This document shows positions 10,133 to 19,524 of a stretch of DNA of 64,000 nt, piece after piece. The stretch is taken from NCBI GenBank assembly GCA_902785755.1, contig CACZZO010000017.1, positions 1 through 64,000 on the forward strand, written 5' to 3'. The translations under genes and the position numbers were made by a program. The DNA comes from an uncultured Bacteroidia bacterium (GTDB lineage Bacteria > Bacteroidota > Bacteroidia > Bacteroidales > F082). Position 1 is the first letter of the stretch. Each line of letters opens with the position of its first letter. The notes under the pieces are model-generated. The model ran no database searches. It had not been told where the DNA came from and worked only from the letters and a program-made list of their open reading frames with translations.

Positions 10133-11710
10133 TTAAACGAAGTGTTCGCTCAAATTCAACGCTTCTTCCTTCAGCACGGCCTTGATGTCGTCGTCGATTT
10201 TGCCGGCTTTCAGTTGGGCCATCACGTCCTTGTGTTTCACTTCCATGATGTCCAAGAACTGTTTCTCAAACTCAAGCACCTTGTTTTCAGGCACTTTGCT
10301 CAACAATCCATTGGTGCCGCAGAAGATGATGGCGACTTGTTTTTCGACGGGCATAGGCGTATATTGCGGCTGTTTCAGCAGTTCCACATTCTTGCGGCCC
10401 TTGTCGAGGATGGCCAAGGTTGCAGCATCGAGTTCGGCACCGAACTTCGAGAAGGCCTCCATCTCGCGGAATTGGGCTTGGTCGAGTTTCAGGGTGCCGG
10501 CCACCTTCTTCATGGACTTGATTTGGGCATTGCCACCCACACGCGACACCGAAATACCCACGTTGATGGCGGGACGGATACCCGCATTGAACAAGCTGGT
10601 TTCCAGGAAGATCTGTCCGTCGGTGATGGAAATCACGTTGGTCGGGATGTAGGCCGACACGTCGCCCGCCTGCGTTTCGATGATGGGCAGTGCGGTGATG
10701 CTGCCGCCACCTTTCACGATGTCCTTGAGGCTATCGGGGAGGTCGTTCATCTGTCGTGCCACGTTATCGTTCTTGATAATTTTGGCGGCGCGCTCGAGCA
10801 AACGGCTGTGGAGGTAGAAAATGTCGCCCGGATAGGCCTCACGTCCCGGAGGACGGCGCAAAATCAGGGAGACTTCACGGTAGGCCACGGCCTGCTTCGA
10901 GAGATCATCGTAGATGACCAAGGCGTGACGACCCGTGTCGCGGAAGTATTCGGCGATGGCCACGCCCGCGTATGGCGCATAGAACTGCATGGCGGCAGGG
11001 TCGGAGGCCGTCGCGCTGACCACGATGGTATAGTCCAAAGCACCATATTTTTCGAGGGTGTTCACGAGGTTTCTAACGGTGGAACCTTTCTGTCCCACAG
11101 CGACATAGATGCAATAAATCGGGTCGCCGTTCTTGAAGTTGTCCTTCTGATTAATAATGGTGTCAATGGCGATGGCGGTCTTACCCGTCTGGCGGTCGCC
11201 GATGATCAGCTCACGCTGGCCGCGCCCGATGGGAATCATGGCATCGATGGCCTTGAGTCCAGTTTGCAGCGGCTGGTTCACGGGTTGGCGGAAGATGACG
11301 CCCGGAGCCTTGCGTTCCAAAGGCATTTCGTAGGTCTTGCCTTGGATGGGGCCCTTGCCGTCGATGGGGCGACCGAGGCCGTCCACCACGCGGCCCAACA
11401 TGCCCTCGCCCGCCATGACGGAGGCGATGCGTTGGGTGCGCTTCACGGTTTCGCCTTCCTTGATGCCCTCAGTAGGACCGAGCAGCACCACGCCCACGTT
11501 GTCTTCCTCAAGGTTGAGCACCACGCCCATCGTGCCGTTCTCAAACTCGACAAGCTCGTTCGACTGCACCTTATCAAGGCCATAGACGTGCGCCACGCCG
11601 TCGCTCACTTGCAGCACCTTGCCAATCTCCTCAAACTGAACCTTGTTGCTCATGTTTTGGAGTTGCATTTGCAGGATGCTCGATATTTCACTTGGTTTGA
11701 TGTTTGCCAT
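10133..11710 (-). CDS. atpA: ATP synthase F1 alpha subunit
   Basis: A 525-residue regulatory nucleotide-binding subunit of F1. The P-loop is [14 protein letters not shown], followed by the conserved visual [29 protein letters not shown] split over the family block, and the C-terminal helical domain. Length is typical. It starts 18 bp after atpH ends. Confidence 0.98.
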   Translation of the reverse strand: MANIKPSEISSILQMQLQNMSNKVQFEEIGKVLQVSDGVAHVYGLDKVQSNELVEFENGTMGVVLNLEEDNVGVVLLGPTEGIKEGETVKRTQRIASVMAGEGMLGRVVDGLGRPIDGKGPIQGKTYEMPLERKAPGVIFRQPVNQPLQTGLKAIDAMIPIGRGQRELIIGDRQTGKTAIAIDTIINQKDNFKNGDPIYCIYVAVGQKGSTVRNLVNTLEKYGALDYTIVVSATASDPAAMQFYAPYAGVAIAEYFRDTGRHALVIYDDLSKQAVAYREVSLILRRPPGREAYPGDIFYLHSRLLERAAKIIKNDNVARQMNDLPDSLKDIVKGGGSITALPIIETQAGDVSAYIPTNVISITDGQIFLETSLFNAGIRPAINVGISVSRVGGNAQIKSMKKVAGTLKLDQAQFREMEAFSKFGAELDAATLAILDKGRKNVELLKQPQYTPMPVEKQVAIIFCGTNGLLSKVPENKVLEFEKQFLDIMEVKHKDVMAQLKAGKIDDDIKAVLKEEALNLSEHFV

Positions 11711-11728
11711 GTATGTTGTGTTTTTTAT

Positions 11729-12268
11729 TTATTGCTTCAACTTGTTTTTCAGTGCGTTAAGTTGTCCAGCCACGCTCGCGTCCATGCGGTTGTTCTCGAT
11801 GTCGAGGATGAATCCTCCGATGAGCGAAGGGTCAATCCTGACATCCATTTCGGCCTCGGCATCAAAGGTCTGCTTGACGAAGGCCTTGATGCGGTCGTAG
11901 GTCGCCTCGGGCAGTTCGGTGGCCGTGGTCACTTGCGTGCTCAGGATGTTATGCTTGGCGCGATACATCTCCATGTATTTCATGGCGATAAAGAACATCT
12001 TGTTCTCGCGTTTTTGGTCGGCCACAAAGGCGATGAACTGCTTCAGTGTGTCATGCAATGGCTCGCCCACGGACATCTCCATCAACTTCACTTTCTCCTC
12101 ACGCGCCACGATGGGGTTGGCCAACACCTCATTGAACTGACTGATAGCCAAAAGGTAGTTGTGGGCAAAACGCATCAGGCCGTTGTAAACAGCCTCTTCG
12201 CAGCCTTGCTCTTGGGCCAACTGGAACAAAGCCCGCGCATATCTCACCGATATTCTTCCGTTGTCCAT
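11729..12268 (-). CDS. atpH: ATP synthase F1 delta subunit
   Basis: A 179-residue OSCP-like subunit joining the peripheral stalk to the top of F1. The N-terminal signature ISVRYARALFQLAQEQG and the C-terminal block IGGFILDIENNRMDASVAGQ are both present. It begins 3 bp after atpF ends, so translation is probably coupled. Confidence 0.96.
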   Translation of the reverse strand: MDNGRISVRYARALFQLAQEQGCEEAVYNGLMRFAHNYLLAISQFNEVLANPIVAREEKVKLMEMSVGEPLHDTLKQFIAFVADQKRENKMFFIAMKYMEMYRAKHNILSTQVTTATELPEATYDRIKAFVKQTFDAEAEMDVRIDPSLIGGFILDIENNRMDASVAGQLNALKNKLKQ

Positions 12269-12271
12269 AAC

Positions 12272-12775
12272 TTAGGCTTCAATGCGGGGTTGGTTGTTAC
12301 TGAGCAATTGCTCAATGTAGGCACTTTGCGACTGCTTGTCGTGCAGTTCGCGTTGCAGCAGTTTCTCGGCGATGTCGACGCTGAGGGCGATGACCTCGTT
12401 CTTGATTTGCGCCATAGCCTCGGCCTGCTCTTTTTCAATTTTCAGGCGGGCGTCGGTCACGATTTTCTCGGCTTCCATGCGGGCTTGCGTCTTCGCCTCC
12501 TCAATGAGTTGGGTCTTCAGGTCTTGGCTCTCCTTCATGATCTTGATTTGCTCGGCCTGCGCTGCCGCCATGGTTTCCTGCCGTTTCTGCTCGATGCCTG
12601 CAAGGGCGTTGTTGGCCTCCTCAGCAGCCAACAGCGAGTCGGCGATTTGGGTGTTGCGTTGTTCCACGGCACCCATGATCATCGGCCAACCCACCTTCGC
12701 CAAAATGACGAAGACGATGAGGAAGCCTATGAGCATCCATATCACTAATCCACTTTCGGGAAGAAATAGTTCCAT
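12272..12775 (-). CDS. atpF: ATP synthase Fo b subunit
   Basis: A 167-residue peripheral stalk subunit. One N-terminal membrane segment (about 8-27, LVIWMLIGFLIVFVILAKVGW) is followed by a long Ala/Glu/Lys-rich right-handed coiled coil. Only one b gene is present, as expected for non-photosynthetic bacteria. A nested hairpin separates it from atpE. Confidence 0.96.
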   Translation of the reverse strand: MELFLPESGLVIWMLIGFLIVFVILAKVGWPMIMGAVEQRNTQIADSLLAAEEANNALAGIEQKRQETMAAAQAEQIKIMKESQDLKTQLIEEAKTQARMEAEKIVTDARLKIEKEQAEAMAQIKNEVIALSVDIAEKLLQRELHDKQSQSAYIEQLLSNNQPRIEA

Positions 12776-12799
12776 TTCTCTGTTTTTTTGAAGGTTAAG

Positions 12800-12851
12800 G
12801 CTTGGGGCTTAATCCGCCCTCCTTATAAGGGAGAGAGGCCAAGCCCCAAGC
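12800..12851. repeat. Nested hairpin between atpE and atpF
   Basis: The arms GCTTGGGGCTT (12800-12810) and AAGCCCCAAGC (12841-12851) are perfect complements, and CCTTATAAGG (12821-12830) is a palindrome inside the loop. In the operon mRNA it sits just after atpE. This suggests RNA processing or stabilisation that favours the c subunit; that role is inference. Confidence 0.7.
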
Positions 12852-12860
12852 GGGGTTGGC

Positions 12861-13106
12861 TTATTTCATCACAGCCAACACGCACACGACGATGGCAAAC
12901 AGCGTTGCACCTTCGACGAGGGCGCCGGCAATGATCATACCTGACTGGATTTTTCCAGCGGCTTCGGGCTGACGAGCCATGGCTTCCATGGCGGATTGTC
13001 CGATTTTACCGATGCCAAAAGCGGCACCAATCACTGCAACAGCAGCGGCGATGGCGGCCAGACCCGGCACATACGATACTGCTTCAAGAATGGTTGATAA
13101 TAACAT
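12861..13106 (-). CDS. atpE: ATP synthase Fo c subunit
   Basis: An 81-residue hairpin of two membrane helices joined by the RQPE loop. The ion-carrying carboxylate is E65 in GALVEGATLF. The Gln one turn up and the Ser after the Glu that define Na+-type rings are replaced (Ile and Gly), so H+ coupling is inferred. Upstream spacing is A/T-rich without a strong Shine-Dalgarno, which is normal in this phylum. Confidence 0.96.
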   Translation of the reverse strand: MLLSTILEAVSYVPGLAAIAAAVAVIGAAFGIGKIGQSAMEAMARQPEAAGKIQSGMIIAGALVEGATLFAIVVCVLAVMK

Positions 13107-13115
13107 GATTTTTAA

Positions 13116-13145
13116 TTGTTTAAGTGTTTATTGTTTAAGTGTTTA
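13116..13145. repeat. 15-bp direct repeat, two copies, before atpE
   Basis: TTGTTTAAGTGTTTA is repeated twice in tandem, immediately upstream of atpE on its coding strand. Confidence 0.6.
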
Positions 13146-13171
13146 ATTGTATATTTCAAATTCAAAATTCC

Positions 13172-13199
13172 TAACTCTCAACTCTCAACTCTCAACTCT
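13172..13199. repeat. Heptanucleotide array CAACTCT x4 (atpB-atpE gap)
   Basis: Four tandem heptads, the first with one change (TAACTCT). The array ends on the atpB stop codon (13201-13199 minus). The same heptad occurs inside the oadG gene at 51363-51396. Confidence 0.8.
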
Positions 13200-14305
13200 C
13201 ACTCGTGTTCCGGTTCATGTTGTGCCATGCCGATAAACAGCGATGACAAAATGGTGAAAACGTATGCTTGGATATACGCCACAAGCAGTTCCAAAGCCGT
13301 CATGAAGATGGTCATGAAGATGGAAACGACGCTCATTGCGCCACCCATGCCTGCGCCATACATGCCGCTGATGATGAAAATCAGGGCCATCAGCACCATG
13401 ATGATGATGTGGCCGGCAAGGATGTTGGCGAACAGACGCACCATCAGGGCGAAAGGCTTGGTGATGGTCGAAATCAGTTCGATGATGGGCATTAGCGGGA
13501 ATGCCTTCAAGAAGATGGGCACGTCGGGCCAAAGGATGTCTTTCCAATAGTGCTTGTTGCCGAAGACGTTCACGAAGAAGTAGGTCATCAAGGCCAAGAC
13601 CAAGGTGATGCTGAGGTTGCCCGTCACGTTGGCACTGAAGGGGAAGAACGGGATGAGGCCGAACAGGTTGGCGAAGAAGATGAAGAAGAACACCGTCAAC
13701 AAATAAGGTGCGAATTTCTTCACTTTCTTTTCGGGGATGTTGGGGCGGATGATGCCGTCCAAAACCATATAGGTGAGCCATTCCACCAAACCTTGGTACT
13801 TGGTGGGTTTGCCCATCGGGTCTTTCTTGTATTTCTTCGCGGCGGGCAGGAAGAAGGCCAACATGAAGCCGCACACGAGGAAGATGCCGAAGGCGTTTTT
13901 GGTGAACGAAATGTCGAACGGGCGCGAGATGCTGCCGTCGGCTTTCACCTCCACCAACTTGCCCGGATACCTCTCGGCACTGATGGGCGGGATGTAGAAA
14001 TTGGCGCCGTTGTGGTTGAAGGTCTCGCCCTCTTTCAACTCGCAGACGTGCTTCGACGAGAAGCAGTGCCATCCGCCGCCGTCCTTGCACTTCACGATAA
14101 CGGGCAGCCACACGCAAACGGGATGCCCGTGGATTTCCGTGATGTGGAAGCAATAGCTGTCGCCCGTGTGGCCGAAGATGAACGACTTGGCGTCAAACTC
14201 CTCCGACTTCTCCTTTTCAGGCTCTTGCGCAAAGCCTTGTTCGGGCGCAAAAGCCATCAAAGCGAGGAAAAGGAACAGCGCAATATGTTTCAGAACATTT
14301 TTCAT
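13199..14305 (-). CDS. atpB: ATP synthase Fo a subunit with exported N-terminal domain
   Basis: A 368-residue proton-channel subunit. The core lies at about 150-360, with the essential Arg in KPFALMVRLFANILAGH. Unlike E. coli, it begins with a cleavable-looking signal peptide (about 1-26) and a Cys/His-rich domain of about 100 residues (CFHITEIHGHPVC, then three more Cys) placed outside the cytoplasmic membrane. This extension is known in Bacteroidota a subunits, but its role is not. The start overlaps the preceding gene by ATGA. Confidence 0.95.
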   Translation of the reverse strand: MKNVLKHIALFLFLALMAFAPEQGFAQEPEKEKSEEFDAKSFIFGHTGDSYCFHITEIHGHPVCVWLPVIVKCKDGGGWHCFSSKHVCELKEGETFNHNGANFYIPPISAERYPGKLVEVKADGSISRPFDISFTKNAFGIFLVCGFMLAFFLPAAKKYKKDPMGKPTKYQGLVEWLTYMVLDGIIRPNIPEKKVKKFAPYLLTVFFFIFFANLFGLIPFFPFSANVTGNLSITLVLALMTYFFVNVFGNKHYWKDILWPDVPIFLKAFPLMPIIELISTITKPFALMVRLFANILAGHIIIMVLMALIFIISGMYGAGMGGAMSVVSIFMTIFMTALELLVAYIQAYVFTILSSLFIGMAQHEPEHE

Positions 14306-14697
14306 GCCTTGCTAACTTTGTTCAAGTTCTTGATAAAGTGGTTGTAAACGCAGGTTTCCGCGAAAAGTGCGATGAGATAGGCCGAAGCCGTGATGATGAC
14401 AAAAGCCCGACTGCTTTCCTTGACGAAGACGATGTAAAGCACCAAAGCAGCCACAGTAAGCACCATCTTGATGCCTTTGTAGACCAAAAGCCAGGTGAGC
14501 TTGTTGGGATGGGCTTCCACGTTCTTTTGCATCAGGTGGCAATAGAAGGCACCGAGAATCATGAAGAGGTTGGGAGCCATGATCATCCACTTGTTCCACC
14601 AAGGCTTGTCGGCAAAGAAGCAGAGCAGAATGCCGTCAAAGACGATGCAGAGCAGCAGAAAAACAGCCAAATATTTTGTCAGCACATTCTTTTTCAT
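14302..14697 (-). CDS. Small four-helix membrane protein, AtpI-like
   Basis: A 131-residue protein with about four membrane segments, lying between atpC and atpB with ATGA overlaps on both sides. Position, size and topology match the ATP synthase accessory protein I, which helps c-ring assembly or Mg2+ supply. Sequence similarity to classical AtpI is weak by eye, so the name rests mostly on context. Confidence 0.7.
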   Translation of the reverse strand: MKKNVLTKYLAVFLLLCIVFDGILLCFFADKPWWNKWMIMAPNLFMILGAFYCHLMQKNVEAHPNKLTWLLVYKGIKMVLTVAALVLYIVFVKESSRAFVIITASAYLIALFAETCVYNHFIKNLNKVSKA

Positions 14698-14933
14698 AAC
14701 TCAACGCAGATGGTCAGTTGGTTGTCGTGGTTCTCGGTAAAGCCGCCCTTGATGTCGAACTCCCTATGCTCGCCCTTGCCGTCGGTGAGGCTCACTTTGC
14801 CGGCCTCAAGGATGGCGACGATGGCGGCATGGTGCTCCAGCAGGGTAAATGGCCCCATCTGGCTCGGCACCGTGACACTGGTGGCTTCGCCTGCAAACAG
14901 CGTTGCGCTCGGTGAAATGATTTCGACTTTCAT
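14694..14933 (-). CDS. atpC: ATP synthase F1 epsilon subunit, short form
   Basis: A 79-residue protein containing only the beta-sandwich domain (VEIISPSATLFAGEATSVTV, then GPFTLLEHHAAIVAIL). The C-terminal two-helix inhibitory domain of about 50 residues found in E. coli is absent, so self-inhibition by the extended epsilon conformation is not expected. The ATG at 14933 is preferred to the GTG one codon earlier. It lies 11 bp after atpD. Confidence 0.93.
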   Translation of the reverse strand: MKVEIISPSATLFAGEATSVTVPSQMGPFTLLEHHAAIVAILEAGKVSLTDGKGEHREFDIKGGFTENHDNQLTICVEL

Positions 14934-14944
14934 CACACCTTATA

Positions 14945-16474
<1,530 letters not shown>

Positions 16475-16499
16475 CTATTTTTTTTCGGATATTTGGCCG

Positions 16500-16507
16500 C
16501 AAATTTA
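16500..16507 (-). promoter_or_regulatory. -7 box of the ATP synthase operon
   Basis: Minus-strand TAAATTTG with a TTTG about 23 bp further upstream (16531-16534). It lies 41 bp before atpD. Confidence 0.55.
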
Positions 16508-16600
16508 TCAAATAATGTTTTTCGTTTCACCAAAAATGACCAAAAAGGATAAAAATTGTTCGAAAGGGCAGAAATGAGGAATGAAGTTGTTGCAACAAAA

Positions 16601-16623
16601 AAAGGAGGCCGGAGCCTCCTTTT
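16601..16623. terminator. Intrinsic terminator after the T9SS gene
   Basis: AAAGGAGGC and GCCTCCTTT form a stem around a CGGA loop, with T-rich DNA on both sides. It ends the minus-strand gene that stops at 16657 and insulates the ATP synthase promoter. The stem core is shared with the terminators at 30864 and 48933. Confidence 0.85.
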
Positions 16624-16656
16624 CGTGTCAAGACTGACTTTTGCTTGTGTGAAAGA

Positions 16657-18690
16657 TTACTTCACAACGAACTTCATCGTGTTCTCGAAGCCATTGGCCT
16701 TCACGGTGACGAAGTAGATACCGCTGTTGAGGTCAGCAGTGCTGATGGTGCGGGTGTTCATGCCGGTGGTGATGTTGACGTTTTGGTTCATCACGTTTTG
16801 GCCCATGATGTTGTAGACGCTGATGCTCATCTCTGAGGCCTGCGAGGCGTTCACTTCGATGTTGAGCACGTCGGTGGCAGGGTTAGGATACACGCGGGTG
16901 GCGGTCATCGGGTTGACGGCCTCGTTTTCTTCGACGCCCCAGGTTTCCATACCAGGATCTTCGGGTGAAGGAGTGATCTTCACGGCAAAGATGTAGTTCT
17001 CAGTAAGGACACCCATGTTGTTGTTGTTCGGGGTGCTAGAGCCACCGGGAGCAGTGTAGTCAAGATACAGACCAATGTTTTGGTCTTCTGAATACATGAC
17101 CCAGAAGGAGCCGTTCATGCCCTTCGGGGCGGAAGTGGTAGGATAGACCTCGCTCTGTTCGTGCATGAAGTCGGCGCTGAGGTTGTAGCAGTTCTCAAAC
17201 CAAGTTCCCTTGTGGTCTCTGGCGGTGACATAAGCACTTCTGAAATGATGTCCTGCCTCAGCGTGGACTCTCAATTCGGAGAGCGTGGAGTAAACAATGA
17301 TCATGTCGCCATTCTCATCGATGGAGATACCAGGCATGGTGGTCTGGCAGTGCGTGCGATAGTGGTAGTTGGTGTTGTCCCAAGCGTCGGTGAAGTCGAC
17401 AGTGCCATCGCCGTTTTCATCGGGGGCGCTGATGACGTAGAGGTTCTTGTAGTTGTCTTCACCGGCCATGGCCCATATACGTTCAGCGTTCAGTGTGCTG
17501 CTGATGCCGTTAGTACCGTTAAAAGCCATTTCGGGGAAGTTGACGTCTCCACTCCATTCGCCGTAGTTCAGGATTTCGTGTGTGCCTTGTTCGTTGGTGT
17601 AGTTGGAGTTCCAGTAGACAAGACCATCGGTGTAAGGGAAGTAGGTGTAGGAACCGTCGTGGTCTGCACTGGGTACCCAGCGGGTCAGGCCGAAGGCGAC
17701 GTGCACGGTGCCGTTGTTGTCGATGGCGATGCTGCTCGAGCCATCGGGAGCCCAGATGGAGTCGGTCTCAACAAAGTAGTTGCCGTTCGTCCAGTCAACT
17801 GCGTGGCCGTAGGGGAAGTTCCAGATGGTTTGCTTCTCCCAGGTGTCGCCGTTGTCGTGCGAGATGATGTAGAACAGGTCGTAGGTGTTGGCGGCATAGA
17901 GGATGGCAATGTTGTCGCCATTGGTGGCCATCACATAGTCGTCAGCACTGATGGCGTAGTTGTATTCGCCTTCGACATCCACCAGCGGAGGATAGGCGGG
18001 CTCGCTGAAGGTTTGGCCGCCATCGGTCGAACGATAGTAGTAGGCGAAGTTCTGCAAGTTGTTGCTGCTGTTTTGCTCGCAGCTCACCACATGAACGTAC
18101 TGGCCATTGTGGGTAGTGGCAACTCTCGGCCAGGTGGTGTTGATAGGAGTGTCGTAGATGTTGGTCCATTCGCCTTGGCCTTTCACGTCTCTCTTGAAGA
18201 GGTGAACCTTGCTGCCATAGTGCGAGGCCACGATTTCGCCTTCGCCAGCGGCAGTGATGCTCGGCCAGCCAGCGTAGGCGTTTTCGATACGCGTGTCGGG
18301 CTCGTCGCCGAAGCTTTCGCCGTCGAAGTAGTTGTAGCCAGTTCCACGGTTGCCGTAGGAAGTGGTGCCAGTGTTGTCCCAAGTGGCGACAAAGGCAGCG
18401 CTACCGTCGTCCCAAGTGGCGATACGGTTGCCTAATGCGCTGTTGGATTGGAGGTCGTAGTAAGTGGTCATGATTTGGTATTCGTCATAACCTCTCATCG
18501 ATTGGTGGGTGGAAGCTTTGGGCATGACTTCATGGCTGAAGTTCATGGCAGGGGCTTCGTTGCCTTTCAGAACGCGAGCATTCATTTTGACCGGTTGGTT
18601 CGCGATCTCGCTTTTGTTCACGATAACTTTCTGTGCAAAGCCAGTCGTTGCGACGGCCATTGCAAGAGCTGCGAATAAAACTTTCTTCAT
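16657..18690 (-). CDS. Exported T9SS cargo protein with BNR-like repeats
   Basis: A 677-residue secreted or surface protein of unknown function. The signal peptide is MKKVLFAALAMAVATTGFAQ. The middle has several Asp-box-like turns (STDGGQTFSEP, SHDNGDTWEK), which suggest a sialidase-type beta-propeller without visible catalytic residues. The last 75 residues are a T9SS type A sorting domain (VYPNPATDVLNIEV, then YNIMGQNV and LNSGIYFVTVKA). It is related to the gene at 28899-30821: both share an N-terminal block with YDLQSN/YDWQSN and NRGTG/DRGTG. The start at 18690 is set by the signal peptide; the frame extends to 18864 across the promoter. Confidence 0.9.
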   Translation of the reverse strand: MKKVLFAALAMAVATTGFAQKVIVNKSEIANQPVKMNARVLKGNEAPAMNFSHEVMPKASTHQSMRGYDEYQIMTTYYDLQSNSALGNRIATWDDGSAAFVATWDNTGTTSYGNRGTGYNYFDGESFGDEPDTRIENAYAGWPSITAAGEGEIVASHYGSKVHLFKRDVKGQGEWTNIYDTPINTTWPRVATTHNGQYVHVVSCEQNSSNNLQNFAYYYRSTDGGQTFSEPAYPPLVDVEGEYNYAISADDYVMATNGDNIAILYAANTYDLFYIISHDNGDTWEKQTIWNFPYGHAVDWTNGNYFVETDSIWAPDGSSSIAIDNNGTVHVAFGLTRWVPSADHDGSYTYFPYTDGLVYWNSNYTNEQGTHEILNYGEWSGDVNFPEMAFNGTNGISSTLNAERIWAMAGEDNYKNLYVISAPDENGDGTVDFTDAWDNTNYHYRTHCQTTMPGISIDENGDMIIVYSTLSELRVHAEAGHHFRSAYVTARDHKGTWFENCYNLSADFMHEQSEVYPTTSAPKGMNGSFWVMYSEDQNIGLYLDYTAPGGSSTPNNNNMGVLTENYIFAVKITPSPEDPGMETWGVEENEAVNPMTATRVYPNPATDVLNIEVNASQASEMSISVYNIMGQNVMNQNVNITTGMNTRTISTADLNSGIYFVTVKANGFENTMKFVVK

Positions 18691-18749
18691 GGTGATTTTG
18701 TTTTGATTAGGTAATTGATAATTGTGTTTTAGTCTTTCTATTTGGGCTG

Positions 18750-18757
18750 CAAATATA
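18750..18757 (-). promoter_or_regulatory. -7 box of the T9SS gene
   Basis: Minus-strand TATATTTG, 60 bp before the start codon at 18690. Confidence 0.55.
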
Positions 18758-18867
18758 ATCATTTTGGAAATAATAACACCAAAAACGACTTTTTTTTTAC
18801 ATTTTTTGGGGAACAGCAATTTTTGTGCCAGAAAAAACTTACACCAGTAACATTTCGCTTCCACACG

Positions 18868-18947
18868 CGCTTCGCGTCATTGCGAGGCACGAAGCAATCC
18901 ACAAAGTAGGACACGCTTCGCGTCATTGCGAGGCACGAAGCAATCCA
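18868..18947. repeat. Repeat family A, two direct copies
   Basis: Two 34-bp copies (18868-18901 and 18914-18947) of CGCTTCGCGTCATTGCGAGG followed by CACGAAGCAATCCA. Both GCTTCGCG and CGAAGC parts make each copy partly palindromic. They lie on the left side of the GIY-YIG gene, opposite in orientation to the copies on its right. Confidence 0.85.
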
Positions 18948-18986
18948 GAACAACATCTTTTTTGGCTTTCATAAACTGAAAAACCA

Positions 18987-18994
18987 TATTTTTG
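18987..18994 (+). promoter_or_regulatory. -7 box of the GIY-YIG gene
   Basis: TATTTTTG, 17 bp before the ATG at 19012. Confidence 0.6.
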
Positions 18995-19011
18995 CAATCA
19001 AAACAAAACCC

Positions 19012-19308
19012 ATGAACACAAATCGCAAAGGATACGTCTACATTCTTTTTAACCAACGCAATGGAACGTTATATACAGGTGTGACATCATTTTTGAAACG
19101 TCGTGTCTATGAGCACAAGACCAAAATTCATCCTGAAAGTTTTACGGCAAAGTATTCAGTTGATAAATTGGGGTATTTCGAGGAATTTGTTTCCATCAAA
19201 GAGGCAATAGCAAGAGAGAAGCAGATAAAAGGAGGCTCAAGGGCTGCGAAGTTGGCTTTGGTTGAGGCAATGAATCCAAACTGGGAGGATTTGTTCGATT
19301 CGTTGTAG
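19012..19308 (+). CDS. Small GIY-YIG nuclease
   Basis: A 98-residue single-domain GIY-YIG protein (UPF0213/YhbQ-like). The two-strand motif is YVYIL and LYTGVT, the catalytic Arg is in LKRRVYEHK, and the metal-binding Glu is in AIAREKQIKG. Length is normal. Its function in this form is unknown; relatives are structure-specific or nonspecific DNA endonucleases. It has its own promoter and stands between two pairs of family A repeats in opposite orientation. Its TAG stop codon is the first triplet of a 72-bp tandem repeat, which suggests a link between nuclease and repeats. Confidence 0.92.
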   Translation: MNTNRKGYVYILFNQRNGTLYTGVTSFLKRRVYEHKTKIHPESFTAKYSVDKLGYFEEFVSIKEAIAREKQIKGGSRAAKLALVEAMNPNWEDLFDSL

Positions 19309-19447
19309 TTGTTTGTCTGGATTGCTTCGTCGTTCCTCCTCGCAATGACGCAAAGCGACGCAATAGACAAAGCACTATAGTTGTTTGTCTGGATTGCTTC
19401 GTCGTTCCTCCTCGCAATGACGCGAAGCGGCGCAATAGACAAAGCAC
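19306..19447. repeat. 72-bp tandem duplication containing repeat family A
   Basis: Two units (19306-19377 and 19378-19447) that differ at very few positions. Each contains GGATTGCTTCGTCGTTCCTC and CTCGCAATGACG, the reverse complement of family A at 18868, and TGTCT...AGACA ends. The first unit begins on the GIY-YIG stop codon. Confidence 0.85.
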
Positions 19448-19524
19448 AGCAAAAAAAGTTTTTCGCTATTGCGAAACAAAAAAGTATTATTCCTACTTTT
19501 ACAGCGTCAAAAATCTCATTCAAT

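Larger units (their letters stand above)
18691..19011. other. Gap of 321 bp: two divergent promoters and a repeat pair
   Basis: It holds the promoter of the T9SS gene, two tandem copies of repeat family A (18868-18901, 18914-18947) and the GIY-YIG promoter (18987-18994). No coding region is visible. Confidence 0.7.

Noticed and set aside
10142..12748. An 868-codon open frame on the plus strand
   Set aside because: It is antisense to atpA, atpH and atpF, which have full family motifs. The His/Val/Leu-rich translation is typical of a shadow frame.
17161..18435. A 424-codon plus-strand frame and similar long frames opposite the T9SS, PFK (22509-23759) and trkA (55371-56258) genes
   Set aside because: All lie opposite genes with clear domains; composition is of shadow type.
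18868..19447. CRISPR array
   Set aside because: Repeat copies are in two orientations, only pairs are present, spacers are not uniform and no cas genes are in the window.
19381..19524. N-terminal extension of the GH92 protein through the repeats
   Set aside because: The extra residues translate a repeat and would bury the lipoprotein signal peptide that begins at 19525.
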